A stretch of DNA of 64,000 bases from Diploscapter coronatus (lineage: Eukaryota > Nematoda > Chromadorea > Rhabditida > Rhabditidae), in NCBI GenBank assembly GCA_964036155.1, contig OZ038423.1, positions 13,779,249-13,843,248 of the forward strand. The letters are read 5' to 3'. The notes under the pieces are model-generated. The model was not told where the DNA came from. It saw nothing but the letters and a program-made list of their open reading frames with translations, and did no database searches. The translations under genes and the position numbers were made by a program. The first letter of the stretch is position 1; each line of letters opens with the position of its first letter. Positions 11,505 to 24,262 of this stretch are shown here, in pieces.

Positions 11505-12203
11505 ATGGCCGACGTCCGCTCTCTCACTCCCAACATCCGAAAGCGCTCTGCATCCCAGGACCTCGACCCTGAGGACGAGTACGCCAAGAGGAGACTCAAG
11601 AACAACGAGGCTGTTAACAAGTACGGCGTAAAACTCGAGCCAATATCAATTTTTTCTTCTTCAAATTTCAAAGAGTTTCAGAACTCGCCAAAAGAAGAAG
11701 CAAGAAGAGGAGGAAACGGCGAAGAAAGTCGAGGAGCTGCGTACCGAAAATGAACAGCTCGAGAGGAAGGTTGGATTTTTTTTTTAATTTTAAATTGTTT
11801 CGAATTTTTATATTTTCACCCACTTTAAACATTCGATAATTTCGGAAACCAAATAATACGTGAAATTTTTTGGAATCATTTTTGAAAAGCATCAAAAGAA
11901 ATATAACTAGCTATGTCTTTATTCAACATGTCTAGATTTTAGCTGAAACTTATCAAATCAAAATATCTGTTTGAAAATCGTTTGAATTCTTGTAAAATTC
12001 CACTCAACATCACTAATTAAAAATTCCATTCAAAAACTCGAGAAATCGTTTGAAACCTATCAAAACTCGAGATTTTCGAATTGCAGGTGGAATCCTTGCA
12101 GAAGGAGTTGGCGTTCCTGAAGGAGATGTTCGTGACCTATGCTAATCACGGCGCCAAGCGGCCCATCAGCAATGGATCTGCTGCTCCCACCTCTGCTAAC
12201 TAG
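11505..12203 (+). CDS. cebp-2: C/EBP-gamma-like bZIP transcription factor
   Basis: Exons 11505-11620, 11682-11769 and 12087-12203 encode 106 residues. The basic region follows DEYAKRRLKNNEAVNK and continues T-R-Q-K-K-K across the first intron; the N-x2-A-V-x-K-x-R pattern is the DNA-contacting C/EBP signature. The leucine zipper follows (VEELRTENEQLERKV, LQKELAFL), then a short Ser/Ala tail. The correct donor is GTACGG at 11621. Reading through it, or using GTAAAA nearby, breaks the basic region. There is no activation domain, as in C/EBP-gamma and C. elegans CEBP-2, which act as heterodimer partners. The symbol is by similarity of architecture and was not checked by a search. Confidence 0.88.
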
Positions 12204-12726
12204 ATAACGTTGCCTAATTCCACTCACACCAATTGCTGTAAATTTTTCCCTGTTTTAGTTTCTCATAACTCGTTCAAACCTAATTACTTGTGTACCAGTA
12301 GACAAAGAGCTTATTTCGATTCAAACGAACCTGATTTTGACCAGACTAGAGTGCTTTTTATTTATCTGAAAATTTTAGTTTATCTTTGAAAATATTCTCT
12401 CTTCGAATTTAATAATATTTTTAGCAGGTAGAAACTCAATTTCAAGAGGTTCGAATCATCCCTTTTAGTCCACAAAAATCGTCCAAAAATGATCGTGTTG
12501 TTGTTTCAAAAGCGGGTTTTCATTTCTCATTTCAGCCATTCCTCCAACATAAAACATTCTCTTTTCCGGTAGCTTCAAAAGTCGGGCTTTTTTGTTCTTT
12601 TTATACGAATAATAAATTGATTTTCTAATCTTATTTTGTTATATTTAATCTGATTTTATCGTTTGATATCGATATGATATTTACCATTTTTAGATGTATT
12701 TGCTAAAAATTTAGATTTCTTGCAGA
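12204..12726. other. Intergenic between the bZIP gene and neuroguidin
   Basis: AATAAA lies at 12611, 109 bases before the end of a TTCTTGCAG acceptor at 12725, which is one base before the neuroguidin ATG. This spacing is compatible with an operon junction or with closely packed independent genes. No coding region is supported. Confidence 0.55.
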
Positions 12727-14867
12727 ATGGTTCAAACGGACCTAGAAAAGTACGAAAAAATGCTGGAAAGCGCCGAGAAATCCAGTGCGGATGCACTTGC
12801 GAGCGCCAAGAAACTGCTGCAGTCGATCAAGAATTCCAAAGAGAGGGAGGTGAGGGGTTTTTTTTCTTTTAAAAAGAATAGCCCAGATCGATCGATAAAA
12901 ACTCCATTTGAACACATCAAATAAATTCGAGAAAATAAAATAGTCTGACTTTTCGGCATTTGTCCCCTCAATGAATTTTTTGTTTGACCAAAATTCAGCG
13001 CGCTCTAAAGCAAAACGTGTTATTATCGCACGGTTTACCAATTCAATTATAAAAGAAAAAGTATTTTCCAGGGCATAAGTTTGTTGGAGCTGAAGAACTA
13101 CGAGATGTTGTCGTATTTGACGCGGCTCTCCCGACTGATGTCCAAAATGTCGATGGGCAGGTCGATCGAGAACGACGACGAAGTCATCAAAACGACCAAA
13201 CATCGCGTGGTGAGATTTTTCAAAATTCTATCTTTATATTCTTTCTGAGCGTGAAACGAATATTTCAAAAACTAGTTGATTGCACTTCTGATTTTGTGAA
13301 ACATTTGATGAGAGCTGATTTCGTAGAAACACATTTTCAATTGTTAAGTTTCCGTGGTGGACGATTATCGTTTAAAATTTTTCTACTTATGAAAAATTTC
13401 AGATTCTCGAAAAAATACGCCCGATTGAGGACAAAATGCGCTCGCAGATCGACAAACTTCTCAATCAGTCGGAGGTAAAAATTAAAAAGATAAGATTCAA
13501 AATATTTAAAGCAAATTTAAGCTAACCTCATAGCTCTTCCCTTGTTAAAGAAGAAAGTATTAGATGCATTTTTTCAAACGTCCGTCATGTTCATAAAAAC
13601 GATTTTGAAATACAAAATTTGCAGAACGCTTCCGGCTCTACCAAAGTCCTTCGAGCCCGACTCGATGCGATGGAAGTCGAAGAGCAAAACGAGGACGAGG
13701 ATGAAGAGGAAAAGAGCAAGAAGTACGTCCCGCCCAAGATCATGGCTGTTCATTATGAAGGTGGGATTTTTTTTGCTATTTAAATCGAATCTCATTCCAT
13801 TTTTGAAAACATTTAAATTTGTTGGAACGTAAAAGTGGGAGCTTATTTCATTTATTTAATTTGGTTTTGTTACATATGCAAGAAGTCAATACATTTTGAA
13901 ATTTATAAAATTTTTATGCAGTTTTTTTTTAAAACTTATCATGATTTGCTATTTTTTGAAAAAAAAAAAATTCAGACGAAGAGGACAAGGAGAAGAAATC
14001 GATTGAAAAGGCCAGGAAACGGGCGCTACAATCCTCACTGATTCGAGACCTCAAACAGCAGTACAGTGACGCGCCCGAGGAGTTCAGGGTATTTTTATTC
14101 TTTAGAAAAATTAAAAATTGAGTAAAAAAGTTTAAAACTGTTCAGAATCTTATAATTAATTTTCTTTGGTTAGCTTGCAGTTCTAAGAGCAATCCAAGAT
14201 GAAATAATTTGAATGTTTCTAAATTTCTTACCTTCAGCATAACTTTCTTATTATTCGTTTCTTGAGCATTCAATGGTGTAAAATATACAAAGATTTTTCC
14301 AGGAAGTCAACCAGCGTCTCTACGAAATGGACCAAAAGCGCGAACAGTACGAAGAGAACAACTTCATTCGACTGCGGATGACCAAGGCGGAAAAGAAGAG
14401 ACAGGTTATTTTTCTTCATTTTTTAAAAGTTTTCTAGATTATTGTTTTTCTTCCATGTTACCATTAAAGTTATTTTTTGAGGCCAAGATGTTTTAAAATA
14501 TATTTCAGACGGCTTTGAGCAGGGAAGAGACGCTGGATAAATTGCTGAGTTTCGGTGATTATATGGGCGAGGACCGACCTAAGAAGAGGTATTTTTTAGT
14601 TTTTTGGAAATAATATTTGTATATTTATAAATATTATAATGGTGCGTTTGCTCATTAATTACATAATAAAAATTAAAAAATAATGTTTGACATTTTTAAG
14701 CATACATTTTTGTCCTATTTTTACCTTATGAAAAATTATTTTCCAGAAAACGCGATGCCAGCAAAACCCCAGGCGGCAAGAAGAGGAAAATCTTCTCGAA
14801 GGAAAGAAAAAAGATTCAGGAGGAAAAGAAGAAACACAAGAAGAAGATGATTCGCCGGAGAATGTGA
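12727..14867 (+). CDS. NGDN: Neuroguidin (Sas10/Utp3/C1D family, Lcp5 homolog)
   Basis: Eight exons (12727-12849, 13072-13209, 13403-13474, 13625-13760, 13976-14088, 14303-14404, 14509-14588, 14747-14867) encode 294 residues; human NGDN is about 315. The Sas10/C1D helical domain occupies roughly residues 30-115: GISLLELKNYEMLSYL, then LEKIRPIEDKMRSQIDKLL. An acidic linker is followed by KYVPPKIMAVHY, a conserved neuroguidin/Lcp5 block, and the end is strongly basic (KKHKKKMIRRRM). Homologs work in the small-subunit processome in 18S rRNA maturation; neuroguidin is also described as an eIF4E-binding translational regulator. Nucleolar location is inferred. The start is preceded directly by a TTGCAG acceptor, indicating trans-splicing. 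Confidence 0.9.
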
Positions 14868-15073
14868 AGATTTTTTCAAGAAATTTTCCAGAAAATTGTT
14901 ATCTTTTCTCGTTTCTGTTAATTGTTGATTCGTTGAAAATTCGAATAAAACTTGGTTTTTTTTATTGAAAATCTCATTTCAAGAGAACTCTGTCATTTGA
15001 CAGTGAGATATTGTCATTTTTAATTGCACAATAATTTGATTTAGTCACCCTAATTATCTCCTGTTAACTACCC

Positions 15074-15088
15074 TCTAATTAGGTAACT
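15074..15088 (+). promoter_or_regulatory. Candidate spliced-leader acceptor upstream of POLR3C
   Basis: CTCTAATTAG ends at 15082, six bases before the ATG at 15089, with no cis donor or exon upstream in phase. AATAAA of neuroguidin is at 14944, so the poly(A)-to-acceptor distance is about 133 bases. Nematode operon junctions typically have such spacing. Whether SL1 or an SL2-type leader is used cannot be told from sequence. Confidence 0.5.
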
Positions 15089-18000
15089 ATGGTGGGCCGC
15101 TATGAGGCGTCGATGTGCGTCGCAGTTGTGGAGGAGCTGTTCGGTGCGAACGTGGCCAAGGTGTTCGCCTCGTTGCAGAGGGAGCCCAGTGGACTGCCCC
15201 CGATAATTGTCCGGCTCAGAGGCCAGATAAATTTGGGACAAGTGGGCTATTTATACTTACTATTTTCTTTAAAATTTATAATTTACTTCAAACATCAGAC
15301 TTTGACTCCCGGTGTATGCTATTTTCATAGGTGAGAAAGAGTAAAACATTTGGGAAATTTTTAAAAGATGATATCTTGGATTGCGAAGCAAAGAAAAGAA
15401 TCAATTATGACTTGTAATAAAATAACGGAGCTAAAGCAATAACGAATGAAATTTTTAAACCTATTTTATTTTAGATCCGCAAATCGCTTACTGTCCTGAT
15501 CCAACACCGTCTAGTCGAGTTCCGCATGGACGCGCGCAATCGAGCCGAGTACCAGGTCAACGAAGCGACGATTCGCTTCTATCTTATGGCTCCGAAGTGA
15601 ACTTTATTTCCTTTTTAAAAATAAAAAAACCATTTTTTCTAGAAGTGGCTTTTTTCCTTCAGACAAAAAAACTGTTTAGAAAGTAAAAGAATAGACATAG
15701 GTTTCTTCTAGAAATTCTTGTAGAAAGAAGTTTTTTATTCATTGAAGATTTCTCCCTCATAATGAAAGTATTTTAAAATTATCTTTCAGATGCTGCATGT
15801 ACGCGAAACGACTCTTCGGCGCTGCGGCTGAGTTAATCTGTGAAGAGCTGCTTTGCGAGGGCCAACTCTCCTGCTCGGACACGATCAGACGCATCCACAA
15901 GCGATACGATCATCTCTCGGTTGATGAGGTTCGATTATTGGTTATTTAGTTCGGTGGTAGTGAAATAGTATTGAATTTTTTCCTGTTTTAGGTTCAAATT
16001 CTTTCGGATAAAATAATTGTTGCCAAAATTGCAGCTGAAGAAGGTGTTCTACGATTTATCTGCTACACAATTCGTCATTCGCCTGCCTCCGTTAGACTTG
16101 AAGGGCAAAATCACGCCGAGTTTCTCCCTGGAATACAGCCCTTTCGAGATGCCAAACAAGATTCTGGACGGGGAGGAAAATGCTGCTAAGGGTAGGGTTG
16201 TTTTTAATGAAGTTCGACAATAAATCGTCACTCAATGAAAATTAGCCTTTCAATCGGGTTGTCGATATTTTGAAGCACAAACTTCAAAAAGTTAGTTGTC
16301 CGAATATACATGAAAGATTTTTCCGTTTGTCAAAATTATTTTTGAAATAGAACAAATTTGAGTGAAACTCGAGCCGGGCGCAAGCAGGAAAAGGAAGGCA
16401 CCATTCGACGAGACGAGTCAGGACTCGGACGCGCAGATCTACTGGACGATCAACTGGGAGCGGTTCGGCATCTACATCAGGGACGAAATGGTCACCGAGT
16501 TCCTTGTGCCGCAAGTAAATTAAAATTTAAAAAAAAATAAAATTCGTCAACATCTAGAACAGGTTACGCTCCATTTATTAGCATAAAGGTGTATTTATTT
16601 CGAAACTTTACTCAAAAATCGATCAAATTTTAGGAAAAATACATTTGCTATTTTGTTGGTTATCGAAATCGAATATTCAATCAGCGCAAAAGCACTTATT
16701 TTATGAACAGAAATTCGATTGATTTTGATACTTATTTGAATATTTTGAGAATGAATAACGAAGATCGCAGAACTAACTTGATTTTCTAGTCGCTACTTTG
16801 AAAACCTACTTCAAAGATCTCGAATTTTGCAGGATTCCACCGACAAAACGGCTTTCCTGTTCCGTCAGACAGTGCGCGCCCTGCTCAAAGCGAACGAGAC
16901 CAAGAGTGCCGGGATGAACGTGTCCAGTTCCGCGCCGATCAGTGTAAACTTTCCTCCTAATACTCGTATATGTAGTTGATAAAACTGAAAATTCATTCAA
17001 ATGTCAACTATTTTGAAACCCATTACACTTTTCTCTAACTTTGAGATTCCTTTTGAGTTCGAATTTGTGTTACGATATGCTTTCAAGAAACCATCGGATC
17101 TCTTATTTATATTATCAGAATATTAGATTTATTTGACTGAAAATAACGATTGGAATTAAGAAAAGAACATAGAATTTGTGAAGTGCACTTCAAAATACCG
17201 GATCTTCTACGTTCTTATGATTATCGATGATCAGTGCTCTACCATGTGTTCTACAAAAAAAAAAATAAATAATCGATATTTCAGCTGTTCCAAATGATCC
17301 AAATCATCAAGGACAACGACTGCGGCATTGAGCGGGCAGATCTCGAGTTCGCACTCGATTCTTTGTCGAACGAAACACGGGGAGTGCTGAGGAAGACGGG
17401 CGAGTCGAATGGGGGAATTTATATGATCGGTGACTTTTTATATTATTTTATTTCGAAGAATCGAGTTTATTTTTCGAGAAAAGTTTAAATAGAAGAAGAC
17501 TGAATTTTACAGAATAGAAATTTGAAGGAAAAAAAAATCGAAAATTATGCTGACTCTTAAAACAACTTATCTTACCCTATTTTTATTATTCTATTTTCAG
17601 ACTTCGCCAAAGCTTTCATCCTGATCTCTCAAGGACATGTTGAGTCGTTGATTCGTGAACAACTCGATGTCAAGGGGATTCGGTATTTTTCAATTTATTT
17701 ATTCAAGATTATAAATTGAGTGTTAGAACTCCACTCAAGTAATCTTTCATGAGGTAAAGCAATTTCTCCTGAAACATGTTTTGGTGCGAAGAGAAAAATT
17801 CCTAAATTCTTCTAATTAGGCTATGACAATTGAACTAACCATGATATTCTACTTTATAAAGTTGCATTTTTCTGAAACATACTAATTTTAAAAATAACCA
17901 TTTCAGAATCTTCCGCCTCCTGCAAAATCGCGGCTATTTGGATGAAGAGCAGGTGGAAAAGCAGTCGATGCTCAGCAACAAAGACGTTCGCGAATTGGTC

Positions 18001-18954
18001 TACTCGATGCTCGAAATGGGCTACTTGAATGTGCAGGTTAAAGCAATTTTCTAGTAGATGTATTTTCTAAATCTGTCTCATTTGCATTCTAAATGTATCT
18101 TTATTATAATTTATCATCCCGTGAAATGATATTATTGTTATTGCAAATAATTATAGAAAAACTACTTGAAACATAGTATTTTGTCATCAATTTTATACAA
18201 TATTCTCCAGGTGCTCGGTAAAACGGCCGACTTCGCTCCGGCCCGCACCTTCTATCTCTACTACGTCAGTCTACCCAAGACCGTTAGATGCGTTGTCGAG
18301 GATATTGCGAAGGTAAAAATTAAAATAATAATTCTCATACATTTATTGTTTTTCGAAAAGAATATTATTTGTTTCTAGATTTTTTTTTTCAATTTATTTT
18401 CAGATGCTCCGAAACCTGATCCTGCGTCGAGCACACGAAACTAGGGAACACAAGCAGTTGGCGGAGAAAAACCTGAAGAAGGAGTCAATTATCGAGGGCA
18501 TCAAACTGGACGACACTTTAGACGAAGAAAGCAGGAAGGCGCAGATTGAAGAGGTTGGGTTATTTTATTATTTTTTTCTGATTTAACATCTTCGGAGTAA
18601 TCTTTAAATCATGGTTCTCAAGACAAACCATCGATTATTTTTTTATTAATTTTTCTTAATATCCTTGAAACTTATATAAGCTTAATGATATAGCATAAGA
18701 GTTTGACGATTAATAGAGTGTTTCTATCCATACGTTTCGAAGATTTGTTAAACAATAAAATATTTTTGCTTTTCTTTTGAGTCATAAAATACAATAAAAA
18801 CGTGAATTTTCAGGTGGAAGAAATGTACATGCCTCCCGCGGATCGGGAGAAACTCGCAGCGCATAAATTGGCCCTGGGGAAGCTGATCGCTGCGGAGAGC
18901 CACGCGGCTGACGCGTTGTTCGCTTGCCGACTTTTCTTGGATTATCATGTTTAA
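15089..18954 (+). CDS. POLR3C: DNA-directed RNA polymerase III subunit RPC3 (POLR3C, C82-type)
   Basis: Twelve exons (15089-15241, 15475-15596, 15790-15928, 16035-16191, 16363-16514, 16833-16943, 17285-17429, 17601-17682, 17907-18036, 18211-18312, 18404-18553, 18814-18954) encode 527 residues; the human subunit has 534. All phases agree. N-terminal winged helices run through IRKSLTVLIQHRLVEF. The middle contains IYWTINWERFGIYIRDEM, a recognisable RPC3 block, and AGMNVSSSAPI. The third and fourth winged helices include IFRLLQNRGYLDEEQVE and DVRELVYSMLEMGYL. Then comes FAPARTFYLYYV, followed by a C-terminal coiled coil (residues about 430-527). RPC3 belongs to the initiation heterotrimer with RPC6 and RPC7 that opens Pol III promoters. 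A poly(A) signal AATAAA occurs near 19249. Confidence 0.93.
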
Positions 18955-19477
18955 GAGAAATAGCGGAAAGATAATTTTTGAATAGTTGATAATTTATTAT
19001 TGTTTCGACAATTTAGATACCATAAACCTGCGAAATAGCGTGAAAATTTTAGAATGAATATTATTTTCTCATTCTATTTGCATGATTGTGGACTTAGGAT
19101 GCGCTCATATTAAGAAAACGAAAAACCGAATGCATGCAAATGGAAAGGACACTTTTCTTTTCCTCTTTGTTTGCACTTTTTTTTTTTCTTTCTGTTTTTA
19201 GTAGGAGCGTGCCCTCAGGTTTCTAAACTGTCGTTTCGTTCTCATGTTAAATAAAGTTTATAACTTCCTTTTGCATGATTTGCTAAGGTAAAGAGATGCG
19301 ATGATAGCCTAATGTAAGGTTCGCGGGCTCCTAACCCAATGAGATATTCAACACCGGATTTTAGATCAAGTTTTAAATCGAAGTAAAACACAAACGTACA
19401 TACAGGAATACCAACAAAAATCGTTAATGTAGTTCAAAAATTTTATTAAAAACTCATCTAATCTTACATATACAATT
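18955..19477. other. Intergenic between convergent POLR3C and P450
   Basis: The stretch holds the 3' UTR of POLR3C (AATAAA near 19249) and the 3' flank of the minus-strand P450 (AATAAA on the minus strand near 19442-19447). A pyrimidine-rich run lies at about 19155-19200. No further gene is supported. Confidence 0.5.
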
Positions 19478-22131
19478 TCACCAACGCTTCATAAGTTTAA
19501 CCCGAATGCCTTCAGTATCGAGTGGCTTTAAAATGAGTTCTGGAACAGGTCTGTTTCCAGGCCACGGTGTTTCGGTATAAACTCGGTATTTTCGGAAAAT
19601 TTGTGCCAAAACGGTCTTTTCTTCTTGGATCGCGAACTTTTGCCCTAAAATATCGTTTTCATTGGGCAGGATCTTTAGGTTTGAAAAATCCGAAAATGAA
19701 GTAGTTATGCGTTATTTTTTATCTTTGTAAAATTTTACGAAGCTTATCCTACCAATACAATTTCTCGGCCCCGCCGAAAATGGTATATAACTGTAGGTGC
19801 TACGTTGCGCGACGTTGTCGGCGTCGAAATGGTTCGGGTAAAATGAGTCGGGTCTTTCATAGCAGCGAAAATCCCTCATAACAAGCACAGGCGAAATTAG
19901 CATCACGACCCCTTTCGGAAGCGTAACTTTGTTTCCCTCTGCGCCTAAATTCTTTCCTAGAAATCTAGAGAAATATCAAAGTTTTACCAACTGAAAACTC
20001 TTCATCAATTCGTCTGGCTATGAATGGTACAGATGGGAATAATCGAAGCGATTCCTGAATTTATTTTAGATAGATGATGATATTTCATATTGACGTTTTG
20101 CATTGGAATCTGCTTTCAATATAAAATATTCCACCTTGATGCATTTCTCTAAGTACACCAACTGTTTGATGTCTTCGTTTGTGGGCAGTCTTGCATCATT
20201 CCCGAAAACTTCATCCAATTCCTTATGCACCAAATCTTGGTATTCAGGGTACTGCCCCAACCACCAAAGAGTGAACCCGATACTACTAGCTGTTGTGTCA
20301 TGACCTAAAATATTCATTGTAAAAGATCAGTCTATGCAATGGCATAGCTCATAGTTTCTTATCTACTAGAGTCGACGGTTCATAAACACTTGACATTTGA
20401 TACTGAAAAATTATTTTCACTACACCTCAGGCGAGAAATAACCAACATTTTTATATAAATAATCGAAGGGCATGAGTATCCATTTTAACCAGATAAAAAT
20501 CATAAACTAACCTTCAAACATAAAAGTATCGACCTCTTTTCGAATATCTTCATCAGTTAGAGCATTCGCCTTTTGCATATTCAATAGCAAGTCCAAAAAT
20601 GTTAGTCGCTTCTTGAGAAGTTGGTCTTCAGATAGGTTAGAGTAATCCTCGACCTCTTCTTCTTCCAATTGCTTCTTTCTATCGGCAATTACCTAGGCAA
20701 ATTTGGCAATTATCACATTTTGGAAAGTATTTTAGACTGAATTTAATTTTACTTATAGTTTAAAAATTATCTCTGATTTAGCAAGGCCTAAATTGTGTGC
20801 TATTATTTCGATTTAGATATTATCTTACCTTCCTAGTAAAATCATTTGTCAGCTTGACATTACGATCAAATTCGAAGCCTAGTCCAGAAAGGTACCAAAT
20901 TGGCTTGAACCACAGCCAGGGGAATCTTGAATCAATGCTAAATCAGATAGATATGAAGGATGGAACCTTTCATATTTCCAAATTAGATCACTGATTCTGG
21001 CAACGGCATTGACGTAATCGTTATTTTTACCTAGCTGCGCATAAACTGAAGTACCCATAGAAGTCTCTAAAATTATAATTCTTTAACTGTTCAAAAAAAT
21101 CTCTAAGCCACCACAAATGATATCCAAGGTGCATCGTTTTATGTATGGAAAAATATCGAAGTATTCACCAATTTTCTTCTCCAACAGGTCTACTAGAAGC
21201 TAAAAATCATATAAAATTTTAAAACTTGGCAGAAATTTCACCTCTGATTGTTTTGCAAAAATAGACTGATATCCCTTGAGAATGTTAAAATGAAACGTTG
21301 GAGTAATCATTTTTCTGCGAGAACGCCATTTTTCTCCTGTGCTGAAATTATAATTTAAAAAGTTGGAAAATTATGAAAAACACCTCGTTAGTAACCCAGT
21401 ACCAATCCATGTGCTCAATTTATTATATTGAGGAGGTTTAGTGATGTTAACATTGCTTTCGAGTAAGGGCTAAATTATTTCCGCATATGTATTGAAAAAT
21501 CGGAGCAAAGAGCAACCTTTCAAAAATTTAATAACTAAAGAAATTCTGATCAAACTTTTCTACTTTATAAAATCGTAAATAATCTACCTTTATGGTTTCC
21601 GAAAAACTACACACAACTATAGGTATTGGCCCTATCCAAACCTAGGTACGAAAATAACCTAATTTTACTCCTTGTCATAAAATTCACTAGCAAAAATCCC
21701 GCTCCTCCATAGATTGCTGCGGGCAAATATTTTCGTCCCCAATACTCTAACTGGTGGGTTAATTTCCGGTTACTGATTTTGAACTGATAAACCGATCCGA
21801 TTACGGGTAAGGCGTGAGGGCCTGGTAGCTTCTAAACTTTTCCATTTAATACAAAAAATGAGGTTCGAGTCTAATATTTAAGAAGTGTCAACTAATAATA
21901 CTAAGAAGTTGAGTACTACTTATTCAAGCGAACAATACAACATGGTTTCCGAATTTTTCTATTTCCGAAATGCAAATTTTTACTAAAATTACAAATTAAA
22001 AAAAAGAAGATTACATGCGAAATTTTACTAAAATGCCGGTTGACTCTATAGAGTTCAAGCAATTGCTCCCTATTCGAGAATAGATACCATAAAACGGCAC
22101 CAACAACCAATGATATAATTATGAAGCTCAT
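19478..22131 (-). CDS. Cytochrome P450, CYP4 family type
   Basis: Thirteen exons on the minus strand (22131-22015, 21831-21688, 21641-21588, 21469-21384, 21341-21242, 21199-21112, 21066-20967, 20925-20829, 20692-20512, 20304-20135, 20054-19988, 19944-19753, 19644-19478) encode 520 residues with all phases consistent. An N-terminal membrane anchor ([15 protein letters not shown]) is followed by the hinge [16 protein letters not shown]4 blocks: [27 protein letters not shown], the I-helix [10 protein letters not shown]-helix ESLR, and the haem loop [10 protein letters not shown] with the axial cysteine. It is an ER-anchored monooxygenase; CYP4 enzymes often hydroxylate fatty acids, but the substrate here is unknown. 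A TTTTTCAG acceptor lies 14 bases upstream of the ATG, suggesting trans-splicing. Confidence 0.93.
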
Positions 22132-23118
22132 TATAATTTACAATCTGAAAAATGATAAATTCATATCCAGCGAAAATTGTTGTGTATGGCTTTCTGATAG
22201 ATTATGCAATCAATCAATTATCAATTGAAATATTCGCATTTTTATCTTGCAAAAATCGAGCCCTTATCTCGTTTTTAGACTAAAAGACTAGACAACGAAT
22301 GAATTTTTACTTATTACTGATAAGAATAATTAGCTACTAGAGGAATCATGTTCGTTCAACAAAAAAATAAGAAAATCTATCAACAAATGTTATAGAATAC
22401 AAATTTTAACGCTGTTTAAAATGATTTGAAATTTTTCGTTACCGGTAGTACCAGCCATAACAAAGCCATGCAAAAAGTGCGTTTTATAAGGTTCCATACA
22501 GTTTATATTTATTGAAAATGTTGTATTCCCAAATATAATAAAGCACACCAAATAATTCTAAAGTTTTTTTTTCTAATATATTTACCCGCAAGAATTTACT
22601 GTATCGGTCAAGTGAAATGACAGTTTATGCTCTAAAAAGTACCTTGCGAAAAATGCGCGTATATTGCACGTCACGACTATGCGCAAAGAGGGAGGGTGGA
22701 GTGCAAAGAAAGGAATCAGGGAAAGGCAATTGAAAGAGGTACGCAATTTTCCCTATCTCTCTCTCTTTCGTCTTTTCTCCCCATTTTTGTGAATAGGGTC
22801 CATAGAGGTATCCACCATATAAGTTTGGTTCGGATCCGAGACACTTTTGCAGTTGTCCGGCCTTTGTTCAGGTTACTCAAAGAATGCGTCTTAAAATATG
22901 ACGAGAAATTTCAAACCTTCTCTATCTTGACTCGAAATTATGCAAACACGACATTTTTCTGAATATGTATTCATGTATTCGAAATTTTTATTCGATTTTT
23001 ATATTCGTCAAATATAATGTGATAGTGTAAGACAAATAACATAGATCAAGAGTGCCTAATGGAAATTCAAACTTCGAACCAATTCTTGCACCTTGTGAGA
23101 TTTTTAAAAATCGATAGA
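22132..23118. other. Intergenic stretch upstream of the P450
   Basis: The region includes the P450 promoter and the 3' flank of the serpentine receptor. A spliced-leader-type acceptor for the P450 lies at 22145. An open frame at 22696-22962 overlaps a CTCTCTCT-rich stretch; I do not regard it as a gene. Confidence 0.5.
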
Positions 23119-24262
23119 TTACTTTAAGAAGGTCCTGCTTGCGAAGACTAGAATCAGCCCTCGGAGCATTTTATCACTTATTGTCGATGAAATTAGGATC
23201 TAAATTTAAAAATTTTTTAAATGATAACAATTAAAGACAGCAAAAAATAGCCCTTACAAATTTGATCCATGGGATTTCGATTATACATGGAGTAAATCTA
23301 GTCAAAAATATGTATGGGTCAATACAAACAAAGTCAAGGAGGGCCTGGAATTAAATAGATTAGTGAATTTCTTAAAATTTAGAAATTACTAGGGCTGAAA
23401 TAGCGAAAATCATTCTCAGATGAGCTCGCATTTTGTCGATGTCTTTGGTCTTGGAAATTATCGGGGTTTTGCAAACCAGAAATGTGTAGGCGGACAGGAA
23501 GATAACAATCGAATTGTTAGCTATCAGAATTTCGACATCTCGGAATAGTTTTACCTAAAACTTAAAATTTGGATTTTTATGTAAAAATAAAACTGATCTC
23601 GTAGCTCTGTGGGTCTTTATTTATTAGATCTAACATTGATCCTAAAAGCATGGCCAGAAAAATTATCGACAGATAGGCCAGAATCACGATGATGATCGAA
23701 AATAGTTGACCGTCCCTATATATTATAATTAAAAATAGCAAAAAAATGTAATTACCTGACAAAATGGGTTAGTTTGTACAGCACGATAATTGTGATCACT
23801 ACAGAATGGAACACTTTCATCAGATAGTCGATCGTTTTGACAATTAATCTATTATCAAATACGTGGATTACCTCATTGATGTATTCAAAGCTCTCAGTGT
23901 TAAGAAACTAAATGGTATTATTTATGACTAAAATAGTTATTTTTGAGGCAGAAACATACCCAAGGATATAACAACCCGAATATGATCATGGTGAAGTTTA
24001 CAAGAGTAGATGAGCAAACAAGTACTTTTATATCGCCACCATACCAAGCGTTTTGATATTGGAATATCAAAAATATCGCGTAGGCGTGGAAAAGTACCGC
24101 TAATGTTGCACTGATTACATAAAAAGCCCATTGAATTTCGGAAGATGGTACATATTCATTTCGAGTTAAATCTGTATCATTGAAGCCACAATCTTTAAAA
24201 ATGAATGTTTCAAAAATTCGTTGATAAAAATTATATAGCTTACTTTGATATGAGAAATTCAT
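23119..24262 (-). pseudogene. Nematode serpentine (7TM) chemoreceptor-like gene with a frame conflict
   Basis: Minus-strand exons 24262-24244, 24192-23960, 23907-23756, 23715-23577, 23554-23390, 23344-23258 and 23199-23119 each contain one or more hydrophobic helices, in order TM1 (FYVISATLAVLFHAYAIFLI) to TM7 (near FTPCIIEIPW), with a short tail and stop. The start MNFSYQNCGF arises by splicing over a GTAAGC donor. Junctions are in phase except between exons 4 and 5. There the only GT donor leaves one base, while exon 5 needs phase 0; read through, exon 4 ends at a TAA at 23577. The cause could be a one-base indel in a T-rich run, a non-GT donor, or true decay. The class is not identified. 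Expected length is about 285-290 residues. Confidence 0.6.

Noticed and set aside
12742..13203. 153-codon minus-strand frame
   Set aside because: It is a shadow of neuroguidin exons 1 and 2 and their intron.
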